Assembly (NCBI RefSeq): GCF_004298475.1
Contig: NZ_SCRP01000022.1
Span: 238,293-302,292 of the forward strand
Reading direction: 5' to 3'
DNA length: 64,000 nt
DNA from: Paraburkholderia sp.
Lineage (GTDB): Bacteria; Pseudomonadota; Gammaproteobacteria; Burkholderiales; Burkholderiaceae
The notes under the pieces are model-generated. The model ran no database searches, was not told the DNA's origin, and saw nothing but the letters and a program-made list of their open reading frames with translations. Position numbers and translations under genes: made by a program. This document shows positions 19,223-28,781 of this stretch, one piece after another. The first letter of the stretch is position 1; each line of letters begins with the position of its first letter.

Positions 19223-20220
19223 GAGCCTCCCGTCGTGCGCAGCCTCGGATCGAGCCGCGCGTGCAGCAGATCGGCCGCGAAATTGGCGAGCGTGTACACC
19301 GCGCCGATCGCGAGCACGCCCGCTTCGAGCATCGGAAAGTCCTTCGCCTTCGCCGCGTTGTAGATCAGCGAGCCGATGCCCGGATAGCGGAACAGCGTCT
19401 CCACGACCACGAGTCCGCCGATCAGATAGCCGAGCTGCGTCGCCGCGACGGTCACGGTGGGCAGGAGTGCATTGCGCAGCACGTGCCGCACGATGACGAC
19501 GCGCTGCGGCAGGCCCTTGAGGATCGCGGTGCGCGTGTAGTCGGCGTCGAGCGCGCCGAGCATGCCTGCACGCGCCATGCGCGCGAGATAGCCGAAGAAC
19601 GCGAAGACGAGCGGCAGCACCGGCAGCGCCAGATGCCGCAACTGTTCGGCCACGCCCGAACCGGGCGGTGCGACGGCTTCGGTCGGCAGCCAGCGCAGCC
19701 ACACGCCGAAGACGAGAATGAGCACGATGGCGGAGACGAACTCGGGCACGGCGCTCGCGCACAGTCCGCCAGTGCTGATCGCGCGGTCGAGCGGACGGCC
19801 CGCATGCAGCGCGGCCCACACGCCGCCACCGATGCCGAGCGGCACCACGACAACGAACGCGAGCAGCCCGAGTTTGGCGGATTGCAGCAGCGCTGCGCCG
19901 ATGAACGGCGCGACTGGCTCGCGATAGCTCCACGATTCACCGAAGTCGCCGCGCAGCGCGTGCGCAATCCACGCGACGTATTGTTCGAGCGCGGGGCGGT
20001 CAGCGCCGAGCTGATGATTGAGTGCCGCGACGGCGCGCGCATCGGCAAGCGGGCCGAGCACCGCGCGGCCGATGTCGCCGGGCAGCAGTTGCCCGCCTGC
20101 GAAAACGAGAACCGAGAGCAGCCACAACGTGAAGAGCGCCCATGCCGCGCGGCGCGCGATGAAGCGAACCGCGGGCGCGGCGTAGGCCGGTTGAGGCGGA
20201 CTCGTCAGCGGAGTAGCCAT
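19219..20220 (-). CDS. Peptide-type ABC transporter permease, DppB/OppB type
   Basis: 333-residue inner-membrane permease of the DppB family. It has an N-terminal membrane segment near residues 25-45 ending in QLLPGD, then periplasmic and membrane segments, and the ATPase-contact loop ADYTRTAILKGLPQRVVIVRH. The C-terminal part VVVETLFRYPGIGSLIYNA is highly typical. Forms the pore with the DppC-type partner. Second gene of the operon, 42 bp after the binding protein gene. Confidence 0.93.
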   Translation of the reverse strand: MATPLTSPPQPAYAAPAVRFIARRAAWALFTLWLLSVLVFAGGQLLPGDIGRAVLGPLADARAVAALNHQLGADRPALEQYVAWIAHALRGDFGESWSYREPVAPFIGAALLQSAKLGLLAFVVVVPLGIGGGVWAALHAGRPLDRAISTGGLCASAVPEFVSAIVLILVFGVWLRWLPTEAVAPPGSGVAEQLRHLALPVLPLVFAFFGYLARMARAGMLGALDADYTRTAILKGLPQRVVIVRHVLRNALLPTVTVAATQLGYLIGGLVVVETLFRYPGIGSLIYNAAKAKDFPMLEAGVLAIGAVYTLANFAADLLHARLDPRLRTTGGS

Positions 20221-20262
20221 CGTGCTCCTGTGTGCGTGCGTTGCGGCGTGCGTTATGTGGCG

Positions 20263-21927
20263 TCAAGCCGCGAGCGTGGCGCGGTCGAAGTAGAGCTGCG
20301 CGAGCGCCGTGAAGCGCATGCCCTGCAGCGCCGTTCGTTGCGCGATCAACTGGTCGTAGAAGTACGGGATGATCACGGGCGTTTCGTCGAGCAGCAGCGT
20401 TGCGATTTGCGCGGCGAGCCGTTTTTGCGCGGCCACGTCGAGCGTCGCGACGAACTGCGCAACCAGCGCGTCGTACTGCGCGTTGCGAAAGTGTGCTGCA
20501 TTCCACGTGCCGCCGCTCGTGAGCGGCGCGTCGAGGAACACGTTCGGCACGCCGCGATGACCGTAGTCGGTGATGCCGAGCGGCGCGTCGAGCCAGTCCG
20601 ATTTGCCGTACGTGCCCGCGCCGTAGTACTGCCCCTGGCTTTCGACCTTGAGCGCGATGCGCACGCCGATCGCCTTCGCGGCGTTCTGCACCACGACGGC
20701 CAGATCCGGAATCTCCATGTACTTCTCGGTGGTGAGCGTCACGTCGAAGCCGTTCGCCACGCCTGCCTGCGCGAGCAACTGGCGTGCCTTCGCGACGTCG
20801 ATCCTGCGCTGCGGCACGCCCGCCGGGCTCGAAGGAAAGATGGGCGCGAACGGGCTGTCGTTGCCGACCACGGCGCGGCCCTTGAACAGACCGCGCACCA
20901 TGACGTCGCGGTCGAGGGCGAGCGCCAGTGCCTGGCGTACGCGCTTGTCCTTGAACATGGGCGCATCGTTGCGCATGTGGATCTGGCGATGCGCGCTCGA
21001 GCGCACGCCGATCACCTTGAAGCCGGGATTGTTCAGGATGCCGATGCCGCCCTGCACGGTAAACGTGCCCATCACGTCGGCCTGGCGGCCCTGGAGCGCG
21101 AGGATCTGCGCCTGCTGGTCGGCGTAGAACGCGAACTGCACGCGCGCGGGCAGCGCCTTGTCGCCCCAGTAATCGGGATTGCGAACGAAGCTCGCGCCCT
21201 GGCGCGGCCGAAAGCTCTCGAACTTGAACGGCCCTGTGCCGATGAAACTCTTTTCGTAACGGCCCGCATAGTTGGCGGGCAACAGTATGGCGTTGTAGTT
21301 GTCGGATGAAACGTAGTACGGGAAGTTGCCGTTCGGCGCATCGAGATGAAATGCGACGGTGTGCTCGTCGACCATTTTCGTGCCGCCTTTCGACAGCACG
21401 CCCTTGAGCACCGAAAGCGCCGCCGAGCCGCTCGCGGGATCGGCGAGACGGTCGAACGTCGCCACCACGTCGCGCGCGCCGAACGGCTGGCCGTCGTGAA
21501 ATTTCACGTTCGGACGCAGCTTGAAGGTCCAGACGTCCGCTTTGCTGTTCGGCTGCCACGAGAGCGCGAGCGCGGGCCGGAGCTGGCCGGTGGCGTCGTC
21601 GTCGAGGAGGAATTCGCCGGTCTGGTTCAACAGACTCAGGCCGCCTGCATCGGTCACCGTGAGCGGATCGACGGCGCCTGCGGGCATCAGGTGCGCAACG
21701 CGGATGGTCTGGTTCGTCGGTTGCTGGGCCCGCGCGCGGCGCGGCGTAGCGAGCCCGCTGCCCGCAAGCGCGAGGCCGAGCATGCCCGCGTAGCGCAGCA
21801 ACTCGCGGCGGGTGAGACGGCCGGCCAGATATTCGTCGATGGCGTGATTGCCGTAGTCGCCAGCGTCGCGACGCAGCAAGTCGAGGTCGAGGAGGGGAGC
21901 GGAGGCGGCAGACTGCGGGTGTTTCAT
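20263..21927 (-). CDS. Peptide-type ABC transporter periplasmic binding protein
   Basis: 554-residue solute-binding protein of family 5 (SBP_bac_5). The N-terminus carries a twin-arginine-like signal (LTRRELLRYAG at about residues 38-48, then a hydrophobic stretch ending in ARAQQP), suggesting export by Tat, which is common for this family in Burkholderia relatives. WTFKLRPNVKFHDG and the later GTGPFKFESFRPRQGASFVRNPDYW are family signatures. First gene of a four-gene operon. The ligand (peptide, opine, glutathione or another) cannot be inferred. Confidence 0.92.
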   Translation of the reverse strand: MKHPQSAASAPLLDLDLLRRDAGDYGNHAIDEYLAGRLTRRELLRYAGMLGLALAGSGLATPRRARAQQPTNQTIRVAHLMPAGAVDPLTVTDAGGLSLLNQTGEFLLDDDATGQLRPALALSWQPNSKADVWTFKLRPNVKFHDGQPFGARDVVATFDRLADPASGSAALSVLKGVLSKGGTKMVDEHTVAFHLDAPNGNFPYYVSSDNYNAILLPANYAGRYEKSFIGTGPFKFESFRPRQGASFVRNPDYWGDKALPARVQFAFYADQQAQILALQGRQADVMGTFTVQGGIGILNNPGFKVIGVRSSAHRQIHMRNDAPMFKDKRVRQALALALDRDVMVRGLFKGRAVVGNDSPFAPIFPSSPAGVPQRRIDVAKARQLLAQAGVANGFDVTLTTEKYMEIPDLAVVVQNAAKAIGVRIALKVESQGQYYGAGTYGKSDWLDAPLGITDYGHRGVPNVFLDAPLTSGGTWNAAHFRNAQYDALVAQFVATLDVAAQKRLAAQIATLLLDETPVIIPYFYDQLIAQRTALQGMRFTALAQLYFDRATLAA

Positions 21928-22116
21928 CGGTGCGGGTTTTCCGTGCAGTTCCTTGAGTGGTCGCGGCGTGTCCTGCAGGACAGTCGCGACAGCGGCAGGC
22001 GGTGCGGCAGACGACGAATTCGGATCCAGTTTAAGCGATTCGGCGACGCGGGCGAAGGCCGTGGACAGGACGGCGGGAGTGGCGGGAGTGGAGCAGCGGC
22101 GGGCGCGCCAATGAAA

Positions 22117-22144
22117 AAGCCCGTTCCGGCAACGGAACGGGCTT
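22117..22144 (-). terminator. Terminator of the EF-G gene
   Basis: 11-bp perfect inverted repeat AAGCCCGTTCC / GGAACGGGCTT with a short GCAA-containing loop, followed on the minus strand by a T run. It lies 51 bp beyond the EF-G stop codon. Confidence 0.85.
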
Positions 22145-22194
22145 CGGGAAACGCGACGCGATTTTTACTCGCTTTTTGCAGGCTTGTTGCGGGC

Positions 22195-24303
22195 TTATTG
22201 CTTCTTCGCGTTGATGACCGCTTCGGCCACGTTCTGCGGCGTTTCCGCGTAGTGCTTGAACTCCATCGTGTAGGTCGCGCGGCCCTGCGTGAGCGAGCGC
22301 AGCGACGTGGAGTAGCCGAACATCTCCGAGAGCGGCACTTCGGCGCGCACGATCTTGCCGCCGCCGCCCGCGATATCCTCCATGCCCTGCACGATGCCGC
22401 GCCGGCTCGACAGGTCGCCCATCACGTTGCCCATGAACTCCTCGGGCGTTTCCACTTCGACGGCCATCATCGGTTCCAGCAGCACGGGCTTTGCGCGCCG
22501 CATCGCTTCCTTGAACGCCATCGAACCGGCCATGCGGAACGCGTTTTCGTTCGAGTCGACATCGTGATACGACCCGAACGTGAGCGTGACCTTCGTGTCG
22601 ACCACCGGGTAGCCCGCGAGCACGCCAGCCTTGAGCGTTTCCTGGATGCCCTTGTCGACGGCCGGAATGAATTCGCGCGGAATCACGCCGCCCTTGATCG
22701 CGTCGACGAACTCGTAGCCCTTGCCCGGCGGCTGCGGTTCGAGCGTGATGACCGCGTGGCCGTACTGGCCGCGCCCGCCCGACTGCTTGACGAACTTGCC
22801 TTCGACGCCCTCGGCCTTGTTGCGCACGGTTTCCCGGTACGCCACCTGCGGCTTGCCGACGGTCGCCTCGACGCCGAACTCGCGCCGCATGCGGTCGACA
22901 AGAATTTCCAGGTGCAGCTCGCCCATGCCGGAGATGATGGTCTGCCCGGACTCCTCGTCGGTCTGCACACGGAACGACGGATCTTCCTGCGCGAGCCGGT
23001 TGAGCGCGATGCCCATCTTTTCCTGGTCGCCTTTCGTTTTCGGCTCGACGGCCTGCGAGATCACCGGCTCGGGGAAAATCATCTTTTCGAGCACGATGGC
23101 GTGCGCCGGATCGCAGAGCGTGTCGCCGGTCGTCGCTTCCTTCAGGCCGACTGCCGCCGCGATGTCGCCCGCGCGCACCTCCTTGATTTCCTTGCGCTCG
23201 TTCGCGTGCATCTGCAGGATGCGGCCAAGACGCTCCTTCTTGTCCTTCGTCGCGTTGAGCACGGTGTCGCCCGATTCGACGACGCCCGAATAGACGCGGA
23301 AGAAGATCAGCTGGCCGACGAACGGGTCGGTCATGATCTTGAACGCGAGCGCCGAGAAGGGCTCTTCGTCGCTCGGATGGCGCTCGATTTCCTTGTCGTG
23401 GAGGTCGTGGCCGAGAATCGCGGGCACGTCGACAGGCGAGGGCAGATAGTCGATCACCGCGTCGAGCATCGCCTGCACGCCCTTGTTCTTGAACGCGCTG
23501 CCGCACAGCATCGGCACGATTTCGCCCGCGATCGTGCGCTTGCGCAGCGCGCGCTTGATTTCGTCTTCGGTCAGGCTCTCGTGATCGTCGAGGTACTTTT
23601 CGAGCAGTTCCTCGTCGGCTTCGGCGGCGGCTTCGACCATCTTTTCGCGCCACTCCTGCGCGAGTTCGACGAGATTCGCCGGGATGTCCTCATAGAGGAA
23701 TTTCACGCCCTGGCTCTCGTCGTCCCAGACGATCGCCTTCATTTTCACGAGATCGACCACGCCCTGAAAATGGTCCTCGGCGCCGACCGGGATCTGGATC
23801 GGGATGGCCACACCCTTGAGGCGCTCGCCGATCTGCCGCTGCACGCGGAAGAAGTCCGCGCCGACGCGGTCCATCTTGTTGACGAACGCAATGCGCGGCA
23901 CCTTGTACTTGTTCGCCTGCCGCCACACCGTTTCGGACTGCGGCTGCACGCCGCCCACCGAGTCGTACACCATGCACGCGCCGTCGAGCACGCGCATGGA
24001 GCGCTCGACTTCGATCGTGAAGTCGACGTGCCCCGGGGTGTCGATGATGTTGATGCGGTGCTCGGGATAATTGCCGGCCATGCCTTTCCAGAACGCGGTG
24101 GTCGCGGCCGACGTGATCGTGATGCCGCGTTCCTGCTCCTGTTCCATCCAGTCCATGGTCGCCGCGCCGTCGTGAACCTCCCCGAGCTTGTGATTCACGC
24201 CGGTGTAGAACAGGATGCGTTCGGTCGTGGTGGTTTTGCCGGCATCGATGTGAGCGCTGATCCCGATGTTGCGATAGCGCTCGATGGGAGTCTTGCGAGG
24301 CAC
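22195..24303 (-). CDS. fusA: Elongation factor G (stand-alone copy)
   Basis: 702-residue translocation GTPase, full length. G1 [10 protein letters not shown]2 region [13 protein letters not shown]3 DTPGHVDF, G4 NKMDR and G5 GSAFKNKG are intact, as are domain [14 protein letters not shown] and the domain IV/V region [15 protein letters not shown]. The start is a GTG at 24303 with AAGGAG seven bases upstream; the open frame before it is non-homologous. The rpsL, rpsG and tuf genes that normally surround the main fusA copy are absent, so this is probably the second EF-G paralog. It ends in a terminator, so it is monocistronic. Confidence 0.95.
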   Translation of the reverse strand: MPRKTPIERYRNIGISAHIDAGKTTTTERILFYTGVNHKLGEVHDGAATMDWMEQEQERGITITSAATTAFWKGMAGNYPEHRINIIDTPGHVDFTIEVERSMRVLDGACMVYDSVGGVQPQSETVWRQANKYKVPRIAFVNKMDRVGADFFRVQRQIGERLKGVAIPIQIPVGAEDHFQGVVDLVKMKAIVWDDESQGVKFLYEDIPANLVELAQEWREKMVEAAAEADEELLEKYLDDHESLTEDEIKRALRKRTIAGEIVPMLCGSAFKNKGVQAMLDAVIDYLPSPVDVPAILGHDLHDKEIERHPSDEEPFSALAFKIMTDPFVGQLIFFRVYSGVVESGDTVLNATKDKKERLGRILQMHANERKEIKEVRAGDIAAAVGLKEATTGDTLCDPAHAIVLEKMIFPEPVISQAVEPKTKGDQEKMGIALNRLAQEDPSFRVQTDEESGQTIISGMGELHLEILVDRMRREFGVEATVGKPQVAYRETVRNKAEGVEGKFVKQSGGRGQYGHAVITLEPQPPGKGYEFVDAIKGGVIPREFIPAVDKGIQETLKAGVLAGYPVVDTKVTLTFGSYHDVDSNENAFRMAGSMAFKEAMRRAKPVLLEPMMAVEVETPEEFMGNVMGDLSSRRGIVQGMEDIAGGGGKIVRAEVPLSEMFGYSTSLRSLTQGRATYTMEFKHYAETPQNVAEAVINAKKQ

Positions 24304-24490
24304 GATGATCTCCTTGGAATACGCGCCGTGAAGGAAGCCGGACGACGTGCGGCGCGGGTTGCGCGTCGCCTCTCGCCACGCGCGGTGCCCGATATGCGCG
24401 GGTGCCGGATTAGTAGCATAGCGCTTGCTACGCGCTTTTGCAGGGTGCGCGCAGCGGCGCGGGTTTTGCGCGGGCGACGGGGGGCTTCGG

Positions 24491-24540
24491 GTATGTGCAG
24501 GTATGTGCCGGTGTGCGCTGGTGTGTGCCGGTGTGTGCTG
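24491..24540. repeat. Five 10-bp tandem repeats upstream of EF-G gene
   Basis: Five consecutive 10-mers of consensus GTRTGYGCYG (GTATGTGCAG, GTATGTGCCG, GTGTGCGCTG, GTGTGTGCCG, GTGTGTGCTG). They lie 188 bp upstream of the EF-G start, within the 387-bp gap before the DUF192 gene. Confidence 0.85.
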
Positions 24541-24563
24541 GACGGCGGCCGCACAGGCGCAAT

Positions 24564-24595
24564 AAAGCCGGCGCCGCTCGGAGCGGGACCGGCTT
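24564..24595 (-). terminator. Hairpin, probable terminator of the DUF192 gene
   Basis: Arms AAGCCGG and CCGGCTT enclose an inner stem CCGCTC / GAGCGG. It lies about 95 bp beyond the DUF192 stop codon on the minus strand. The following T-rich tract is short, so termination may be weak. Confidence 0.6.
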
Positions 24596-24690
24596 ACGGG
24601 GCGTTTCGGCTGTGCGCCTTGCAGCATTCGCTGCGGGCGGCGCGTGAGGTGGTGCGTGAGCGCGGCAGAGAGCGCGGGCTTCGCCGTGCG

Positions 24691-25206
24691 TTACTGCAGC
24701 GGCGGCAGCCCCTGGATCTGCATGCCGGGCTTGATGCCCTTCGACGCGAACCAGCCCTTGCTCATTTCGAGCGCGAAGACGCCGTTATTGCGCGGACAGT
24801 GGTTGTTGGTCGTTTCAGCCTGCATCTCGTCGATGTCGGTGATCGTGCCGTCCGTGCGCATGAAGGCGATGGACAGCGGGATCAGCGTGTTCTTCATCCA
24901 GAAGCAATGCACGGCGTTTTCGCCGAACACGAACAGCATGCCTTCGTTGGGCCCAAGCTGCGAGCGATACATGAGGCCTTGCTCGCGGTCGGCGTCATTG
25001 GCGGCGACCGCGGCGTCGATCACATACATCCCGGCGGTCAGCTTCGCACGCGGAAAGGCGTTCGGCTGCTTCGCGCCGGGCGGCAATTGCTGGGCGTGTG
25101 CCACGCCGGGCATGGCGAGCGTCGTGAGCGTCAGGGCCGCTGCCGCAGTGAGCGACATGGCGAGCGGCATGGCGAGCGCTAAAAGCGGGCGCAGGGAAAA
25201 TCGCAC
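24691..25206 (-). CDS. DUF192 family exported protein
   Basis: 171-residue protein. Residues 1-39 are a signal peptide with a long Ala/Leu core ending AHA-QQ. The DUF192 domain runs from about residue 55 to 165, with MYRSQLGPNEGMLFVF, CFWMKNTLIPLSIAF and the C-terminal ALEMSKGWFASKGIKPGM. DUF192 has no settled function. The start is a GTG at 25206 with AAGGAG seven bases upstream. Monocistronic, facing away from the next gene by 213 bp. Confidence 0.88.
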   Translation of the reverse strand: MRFSLRPLLALAMPLAMSLTAAAALTLTTLAMPGVAHAQQLPPGAKQPNAFPRAKLTAGMYVIDAAVAANDADREQGLMYRSQLGPNEGMLFVFGENAVHCFWMKNTLIPLSIAFMRTDGTITDIDEMQAETTNNHCPRNNGVFALEMSKGWFASKGIKPGMQIQGLPPLQ

Positions 25207-25331
25207 GACTGGACTCCTTGCTTGAGATATAACCCGCGCATGTTACGCGAGGAGATCGAAGCGGGTCAAAGCGTGTCGGACACGAACCGTGACAGCAGGC
25301 GATAAATGCCTGAAAAGGCATTAAAAAAACA

Positions 25332-25365
25332 AAAAGGCAGAACGCCTTGCGACGGTCTGCCTTTT
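25332..25365 (-). terminator. Terminator of the small Ala/Lys/His-rich gene
   Basis: Inverted repeat AAAAGGCAGA / TCTGCCTTTT with a 14-nt GC-rich loop, followed on the minus strand by a run of T. It is 54 bp beyond the stop codon. Confidence 0.8.
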
Positions 25366-25419
25366 ATCGCGATGAAGATCGACAATGAATGCCGATCGAC
25401 ATTTCGCCTTACAACAAGC

Positions 25420-25617
25420 TTACTCCGAAGCTGCCGAAGCGGCTTCAGCCTTGGCGGCCTTCTTGTGAGCCTTCTTGTGAGCCTTCTTGTGAGCAGCCTT
25501 AGCCTTCGGAGCAGCAGCCGAAGCAGCAGCAGCCGGAGCAGCTTCCGGAGCCGAAGCTTGTGCGAAAGCAGCCGTTGCGAAGAGGCCAGCGACCAGAGCA
25601 GCGATGAGCTTGTTCAT
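25420..25617 (-). CDS. Small exported Ala/Lys/His-rich protein
   Basis: 65-residue protein. Residues 1-19 form a clear signal peptide (MNKLIAALVAGLFATAAFA) with cleavage before QAS. The 46-residue mature part is almost only Ala, Lys, Pro, Ser, His and Glu, with three HKKA repeats (about residues 43-54) flanked by Ala-rich arms; it is strongly basic in the centre and unlikely to fold. The composition recalls the acid-shock protein Asr and histone H1-like tails; this is analogy only. Own ribosome site (TGAGGA) and terminator support a real, monocistronic gene. Confidence 0.8.
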   Translation of the reverse strand: MNKLIAALVAGLFATAAFAQASAPEAAPAAAASAAAPKAKAAHKKAHKKAHKKAAKAEAASAASE

Positions 25618-25963
25618 GTTGTAAATCCTCAGCTTGAGTTAATTAACCAAGTGACCCGGTTTTTGGAGTCAGGTCGGTAAACGGTGCCATCCACCTTTCG
25701 GTTGACAGTCACATTCGAAAAATTCGAAGAAGTTTACGAATGCATCTGCCAGCGGTCGGTAATCCATCATCGCGGCTTGCGCGCGCAAGGCGGGTACCTG
25801 AAGGCTGAATGCCGGATAGCTTCGTGCGGCATCTGCGTCGTTTAACGCATCGTGTAATGCGGCGGTTGACGGGAAAATTTCATTTACTTCGCCATGTCTC
25901 GCGCTTTAAAGACGCGTTGATACCGCACCTATTGACGATGATCAAAAAATGCAAATGCAACCT
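25618..25963. other. Intergenic region upstream of the Ala/Lys/His-rich gene
   Basis: About 346 bp, lower in GC than the surroundings (especially 25620-25750 and 25910-25960). It should contain the promoter for the small exported protein; no clean -35/-10 pair could be fixed. No gene is supported. Confidence 0.5.
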
Positions 25964-26551
25964 TTACCCTGATCGGCGTGCGGGATTTATAGGTTGCCAT
26001 GGCGCATCGGCCGGAATGTCGATGCTTTCGCCGGGTGCAATCGCGAGCGAAAAAATATCGAGCACGCCAATTGCTACGCGCACGAGCCGCAGTGTGGGAA
26101 AGCCGACCGCGGCGGTCATGCGCCGTACCTGGCGATTCTTGCCTTCGCTGATCGCGAGTTCGACCCAGGTGGTCGGAATCGAGGCGCGATAGCGGATCGG
26201 CGGATTGCGCGGCCAGAGATGTTCGGGCGGTGCGATCGTTTTTGCGCGGCACGGCTGGGTCACGAAATCGCCGAGATCGACGCCGCGCTCCAGTGCGGCG
26301 AGCGCGTCGGCGCCGGGCTCGCCTTCGACCTGGGCCCAGTAGCGCTTCACGAGTTTGCGGCGCGGCTCGGCGATGCGCGCCTGCAGTGCGCCGTCGTCGG
26401 TCAGCAGCAGCAGGCCCTCGCTGTCCGAATCGAGACGGCCCGCTGGATAGACGCCCGGCACCTTGACCCAGTCCGCTAGAGAAGCGCGTGTTTCGTGCGG
26501 CGAGAACTGGCAAATCGTGCCGAACGGTTTGTTAAGGGCGATTAAACGCAT
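25964..26551 (-). CDS. rRNA pseudouridine synthase, RluE-like
   Basis: 195-residue pseudouridine synthase of the RsuA/RluE family without an S4 domain, as in RluE, which modifies one uridine of 23S rRNA. The protein starts RLIALNKPFGTICQF and has the catalytic Asp in GRLDSDSEGLL, plus KRYWAQVEG and GKNRQVRRMTAAVGFPTLRLVR. Length and lack of S4 favour RluE over RsuA or RluB. A second family member lies at the other end of the window. Confidence 0.9.
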   Translation of the reverse strand: MRLIALNKPFGTICQFSPHETRASLADWVKVPGVYPAGRLDSDSEGLLLLTDDGALQARIAEPRRKLVKRYWAQVEGEPGADALAALERGVDLGDFVTQPCRAKTIAPPEHLWPRNPPIRYRASIPTTWVELAISEGKNRQVRRMTAAVGFPTLRLVRVAIGVLDIFSLAIAPGESIDIPADAPWQPINPARRSG

Positions 26552-27055
26552 GAGAGCCGGGTGAGAAAAGAGGTTTCGCCGAGGTTGAGTCGACGTTGCG
26601 TCGAAGTTGTGTCGTGATGCGGCGAGATGTTAAAGCATCGGGCAGGACGCCGGGCCGGATGTCATGGACCGGCTCCCACGCAGGGCGTCCTGCCGGTGCC
26701 TGGTTCGGGTGCCTGGTTCGGGTGCCCCGTTCGACGCGCCCGCGCGGGCTGTTCTATTCGTGGCGCGCGCGGGTGCTGTCAGGTGGGCCGCCAGGCGTGG
26801 CGTCGCGCGCCCTGTGCGCCGTCGGAACGGGTGGCATGCAGCGACGGGGCGTGGGCTAGAATACCAGCCAGTCCATTCAGTCTGTTACGCGGACGGGCCG
26901 TTCGCAGCGCCATCGTGCAGCCGCGAGCCAGTCCGCAAGCATTGAGCGCAACGGGTGCTGCGAGGCCGCGCATGTTTCGCGCGCACACTTCGCCGGATCC
27001 GCTTGCACTGTGCATTACCCGCTACCACCAGCCAAGTCCTCAACTGGAGTCGATC
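26552..27055. other. Intergenic region upstream of icd
   Basis: About 500 bp between the divergent RluE-like and icd genes. It holds an 11-bp inverted repeat (GGCAGGACGCC at 26641-26651, GGCGTCCTGCC at 26684-26694) and, directly after it, three 13-bp tandem repeats. A TAGAAT -10 candidate for icd lies at 26857-26862 without a good -35 box. Confidence 0.55.
26695..26733. repeat. Three 13-bp tandem repeats
   Basis: Two identical units GGTGCCTGGTTCG and a third with two changes (GGTGCCCCGTTCG), head to tail, immediately after an 11-bp inverted repeat in the icd upstream region. Confidence 0.8.
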
Positions 27056-28312
27056 ATGCCGTATCAGCACATCAAGGTTCCGACGAGCGGTGAGAAGATC
27101 ACCGTCAACGCGGATTTTTCGCTCAACGTCTCGGATCAGCCGATCATCCCGTACATCGAGGGTGACGGCACGGGCGTCGATATCACGCCGGTGATGATCA
27201 AGGTGGTCGACGCGGCGGTGGAAAAAGCCTACGGCGGCAAGCGCAAGCTCCACTGGATGGAGATCTATGCGGGCGAGAAGGCCACGCGCATCTACGGTCC
27301 TGATGTCTGGCTGCCCGACGAAACGCTGGAGGTCGTGAAGGATTACGTCGTGTCGATCAAGGGGCCGCTCACGACGCCGGTTGGCGGCGGCATCCGTTCG
27401 CTCAACGTGGCGATGCGCCAGCAGCTCGATCTCTACGTGTGCCTGCGCCCGGTGCAGTATTTCAAGGGCGTGCCGTCTCCGGTGCGTGCGCCCGAGAAGG
27501 TCAACATGGTGATCTTCCGCGAGAACTCGGAGGACATCTACGCGGGCATCGAGTGGCCCGCCGAATCGGAAGCGGCGAAGAAGGTCATCCGGTTCCTGCG
27601 CGAAGAGATGGGCGTATCGAAGATCCGTTTCCCGGAAACGTCGGGCATCGGCATCAAGCCGGTCTCGCGCGAGGGCACCGAGCGCCTCGTGCGCAAGGCG
27701 CTGCAGTATGCGATCGACAACGATCGCCGCTCGGTGACGCTCGTGCACAAGGGCAACATCATGAAGTACACCGAAGGCGCGTTCCGCGACTACGGCTATG
27801 CGCTCGCACAGCGCGAATTCGGTGCGGAGCTGATCGACGACGGTCCGTGGATGAAGTTCAAGAATCCGAAAACCGGTAACGACATCGTCGTGAAGGACGT
27901 GATCGCCGATGCGTTCCTTCAGCAGATCCTGCTGCGCCCCGCGGAATACGACGTGATCGCGACGCTGAACCTGAACGGCGACTACCTCTCGGATGCGCTG
28001 GCGGCGCAGGTCGGCGGCATCGGCATCGCGCCGGGCGCGAACATGTCCGATTCGGTGGCGATGTTCGAAGCGACGCACGGCACGGCGCCGAAGTACGCGG
28101 GCAAGGACTACGTGAATCCGGGCTCCGAGATTCTTTCGGCGGAGATGATGCTGCGCCACCTCGGCTGGACCGAGGCTGCCGATCTCATCATCGCGTCGAT
28201 GGAAAAGTCGATTCAGCAAAAGCGCGTGACGTACGACTTCGCGCGGCTGATGGAAGGCGCGACGCAGGTTTCGTGCTCGGCGTTCGGGCAGGTGATGATC
28301 GAAAACATGTAA
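27056..28312 (+). CDS. icd: Isocitrate dehydrogenase (NADP)
   Basis: TCA-cycle enzyme converting isocitrate to 2-oxoglutarate. The 418-residue length and sequence match the E. coli-type NADP enzyme: [12 protein letters not shown] near residue 36, the substrate loop [13 protein letters not shown] with its regulatory Ser, [14 protein letters not shown], and the NADP-binding [13 protein letters not shown]. The ATG at 27056 is preceded by CTGGAGTCG; a long in-frame extension upstream runs through repeats and is excluded. Monocistronic with a terminator. Confidence 0.97.
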   Translation: MPYQHIKVPTSGEKITVNADFSLNVSDQPIIPYIEGDGTGVDITPVMIKVVDAAVEKAYGGKRKLHWMEIYAGEKATRIYGPDVWLPDETLEVVKDYVVSIKGPLTTPVGGGIRSLNVAMRQQLDLYVCLRPVQYFKGVPSPVRAPEKVNMVIFRENSEDIYAGIEWPAESEAAKKVIRFLREEMGVSKIRFPETSGIGIKPVSREGTERLVRKALQYAIDNDRRSVTLVHKGNIMKYTEGAFRDYGYALAQREFGAELIDDGPWMKFKNPKTGNDIVVKDVIADAFLQQILLRPAEYDVIATLNLNGDYLSDALAAQVGGIGIAPGANMSDSVAMFEATHGTAPKYAGKDYVNPGSEILSAEMMLRHLGWTEAADLIIASMEKSIQQKRVTYDFARLMEGATQVSCSAFGQVMIENM

Positions 28313-28342
28313 GTTGCGCTGGCGCGTCCGGCGTCATGCTCG

Positions 28343-28378
28343 AAAGCCCCGGTGGACACGACGTGTCGCCGGGGTTTT
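28343..28378 (+). terminator. Terminator after icd
   Basis: Stem AAAGCCCCGG / CCGGGGTTTT with an inner GACAC / GTGTC pairing, followed by T residues, about 30 bp after the icd stop. The remaining DNA to the cold-shock terminator (28379-28734) holds no supported gene. Confidence 0.85.
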
Positions 28379-28734
28379 TGTCTTTCAGGTGCCGGGGAAA
28401 GTGTGTGTTCTCCGGTCGTATCGAACGGGATCCGGGCGGTGTGGCGAAGTGCCTCATTGGGCACCGGCCGTTGACACAGACCGCCAATGCGAACTTCATC
28501 CGCAATGGCAGCGTATAAATCGGCTCGATTTTGCCTGGTTATGCCATTTAAATATTCGGGCTTGAATCGAACCGTTCAGGCGCTGGGCGTATTTATTTCG
28601 CGGCGCGGCTTTTACCGCTGTCGTTTTATCCAGCCGGAATACGGATGCGGTGCGCTGTCGCAGGTGCCGCGCGATGGCGCGGTAAAACTTGACCCTGTTT
28701 TCCACAGTAAATGCAGAAAAGGGCGCTACAAAAA

Positions 28735-28760
28735 GGAAACCCGGCCGAAGCCGGGTTTCC
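28735..28760 (-). terminator. Terminator of the cold-shock gene
   Basis: Perfect 11-bp stem GGAAACCCGGC / GCCGGGTTTCC with a CGAA tetraloop, followed on the minus strand by a T run. Confidence 0.9.
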
Positions 28761-28781
28761 AAGGTACGGGAATCGAACAGA

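Noticed and set aside
21346-25182. 1278-codon open frame on the plus strand
   Set aside because: It runs antisense to the binding-protein, EF-G and DUF192 genes. Its Arg/His/Asp-rich composition is the usual shadow of high-GC codon bias.
26695-26733. Possible CRISPR or spacer array (also at 24491, 32207, 43474)
   Set aside because: Units are 10-13 bp and adjacent, without spacers; no cas genes nearby. They are simple tandem repeats.
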